Assembly (NCBI GenBank): GCA_007129775.1 | Contig: SKUV01000040.1 | Span: forward strand, 1-5,512 | Source: Paracoccaceae bacterium | GTDB lineage: Bacteria > Pseudomonadota > Alphaproteobacteria > Rhodobacterales > Rhodobacteraceae | Direction: 5' to 3' | Length of the DNA: 5,512 bases | Shown: in pieces, positions 5,187 through 5,512 of the stretch | How positions within the stretch are numbered: position 1 is the first letter of the stretch | Layout of the letters: every line of letters begins with the position of its first letter | The notes under the pieces: model-generated | What the model saw: only the letters and a program-made list of their open reading frames with translations | What the model was told of the DNA's origin: nothing | Database searches by the model: none | Made by a program: the position numbers and the translations under genes

Positions 5187-5512
5187 TCAGGTTCGCGGGG
5201 GCTGGCCCGCCGCGGGATCAATATCGCCGAAGAAGGCAGCCATGCGGCCAAGGGCGGCTGCGGCCGTCCCGGCCTCCATCAACGCGGCCATCAGCGCATG
5301 CAGTGCCCGGTTGTACACGTCCAGCGCGACGTCCGGTGCGTGGCAGATCACGCGCAGGACGCGCCAGTGGATTGCGCTGATTGCCTCGGCGAGCACCTGA
5401 TCGTTGACCAGCGCGCGGATGACATCGGCGAGCCGCGCATGAAGGGCAAAACGCTCGGTCGCGTCGGGGCCGGTGGCGCCCCGGGTGGCCAGCGATACCT
5501 GCATCGCCGCGA
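5187..5512 (-). CDS. C-terminal part of an unrecognised helical protein (partial)
   Basis: On the - strand an open frame enters from the right edge and ends at TGA (5189-5187). An in-frame ATG at 5504 would give 105 residues, but the frame continues off the window, so the true start is probably outside. The visible part is Ala/Leu-rich and predicted helical (ERFALHARLADVIRALVND, then WRVLRVICHAPDVALDVYN), with a short proline-containing tail. The style resembles the ligand-binding C-terminal domain of TetR-family regulators, but no helix-turn-helix is in view and I would not assign the family. A hairpin, CGCGC/GCGCG (5169-5182), lies just past the stop without a T-run. Between it and the dyad structure at 5087 I see only spacer DNA. 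Confidence 0.5.
   Translation of the reverse strand, partial: AAMQVSLATRGATGPDATERFALHARLADVIRALVNDQVLAEAISAIHWRVLRVICHAPDVALDVYNRALHALMAALMEAGTAAAALGRMAAFFGDIDPAAGQPPRT

Noticed and set aside
4850..5380. 176-residue + strand frame over the right flank
   Set aside because: It crosses the IS110 relic and the partial gene on the opposite strand and has no recognisable motif; a GGAGGGGG before an internal ATG near 5134 looks accidental.
1..5512. CRISPR array or toxin-antitoxin pair
   Set aside because: No regularly spaced repeats beyond two short ones, and no small gene pair with a recognisable toxin or antitoxin.

Overview
The window is GC-rich DNA with the codon style and gene content of an alphaproteobacterium, most likely a member of the Rhodobacteraceae. 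This rests on GC-rich codons, a KpsT/KpsE capsule-export pair with a long charged N-terminal extension on the KpsE-like protein, and an IS110-type transposase fragment. No taxonomic marker that would settle it is present.

Left flank (1-503): the 3' end of an unrecognised + strand gene (1-105) is followed by a lower-GC stretch with a G-quadruplex-type motif. A complete tRNA-Gln(TTG) gene with encoded CCA follows on the - strand (323-397), with its own promoter-like boxes. The tRNA 3' end faces the lower-GC side, the arrangement expected at a genomic-island boundary.

Capsule export operon (504-2901, - strand): a KpsT-type ABC ATPase (2242-2901) overlaps by 23 bp a KpsE-type polysaccharide co-polymerase (504-2264). 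A good sigma-70-like promoter (TTGCCA-N18-CATAAT) lies upstream. Together the products would energise and shape export of a capsular polysaccharide through an ABC-2 permease and an outer-membrane channel. Neither of those partners is in the window.

Intergenic and pirin (2902-4393): a long GC-rich intergenic region with dyads separates the operon from a divergently transcribed, intact pirin-family cupin (3461-4393, 310 aa) that keeps all four metal ligands.

Right flank (4394-5512): a graveyard of fragments, all read on the - strand. From left to right these are the C-terminal tail of a thiamine-pyrophosphate enzyme (4665-4802), a short IS3-like terminal sequence (4806-4836), and the frameshifted N-terminus of an IS110-family transposase (4837-4930). 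Its upstream non-coding region (4931-5110) has a 12-bp direct repeat and a nested dyad structure, making it a possible relic of a bridge-RNA locus. The C-terminal part of an unrecognised, probably helical protein (5187 to the right edge) completes the window. The junction between the IS110 fragment and the IS3-like tip suggests one insertion sequence landed inside another, followed by deletion.
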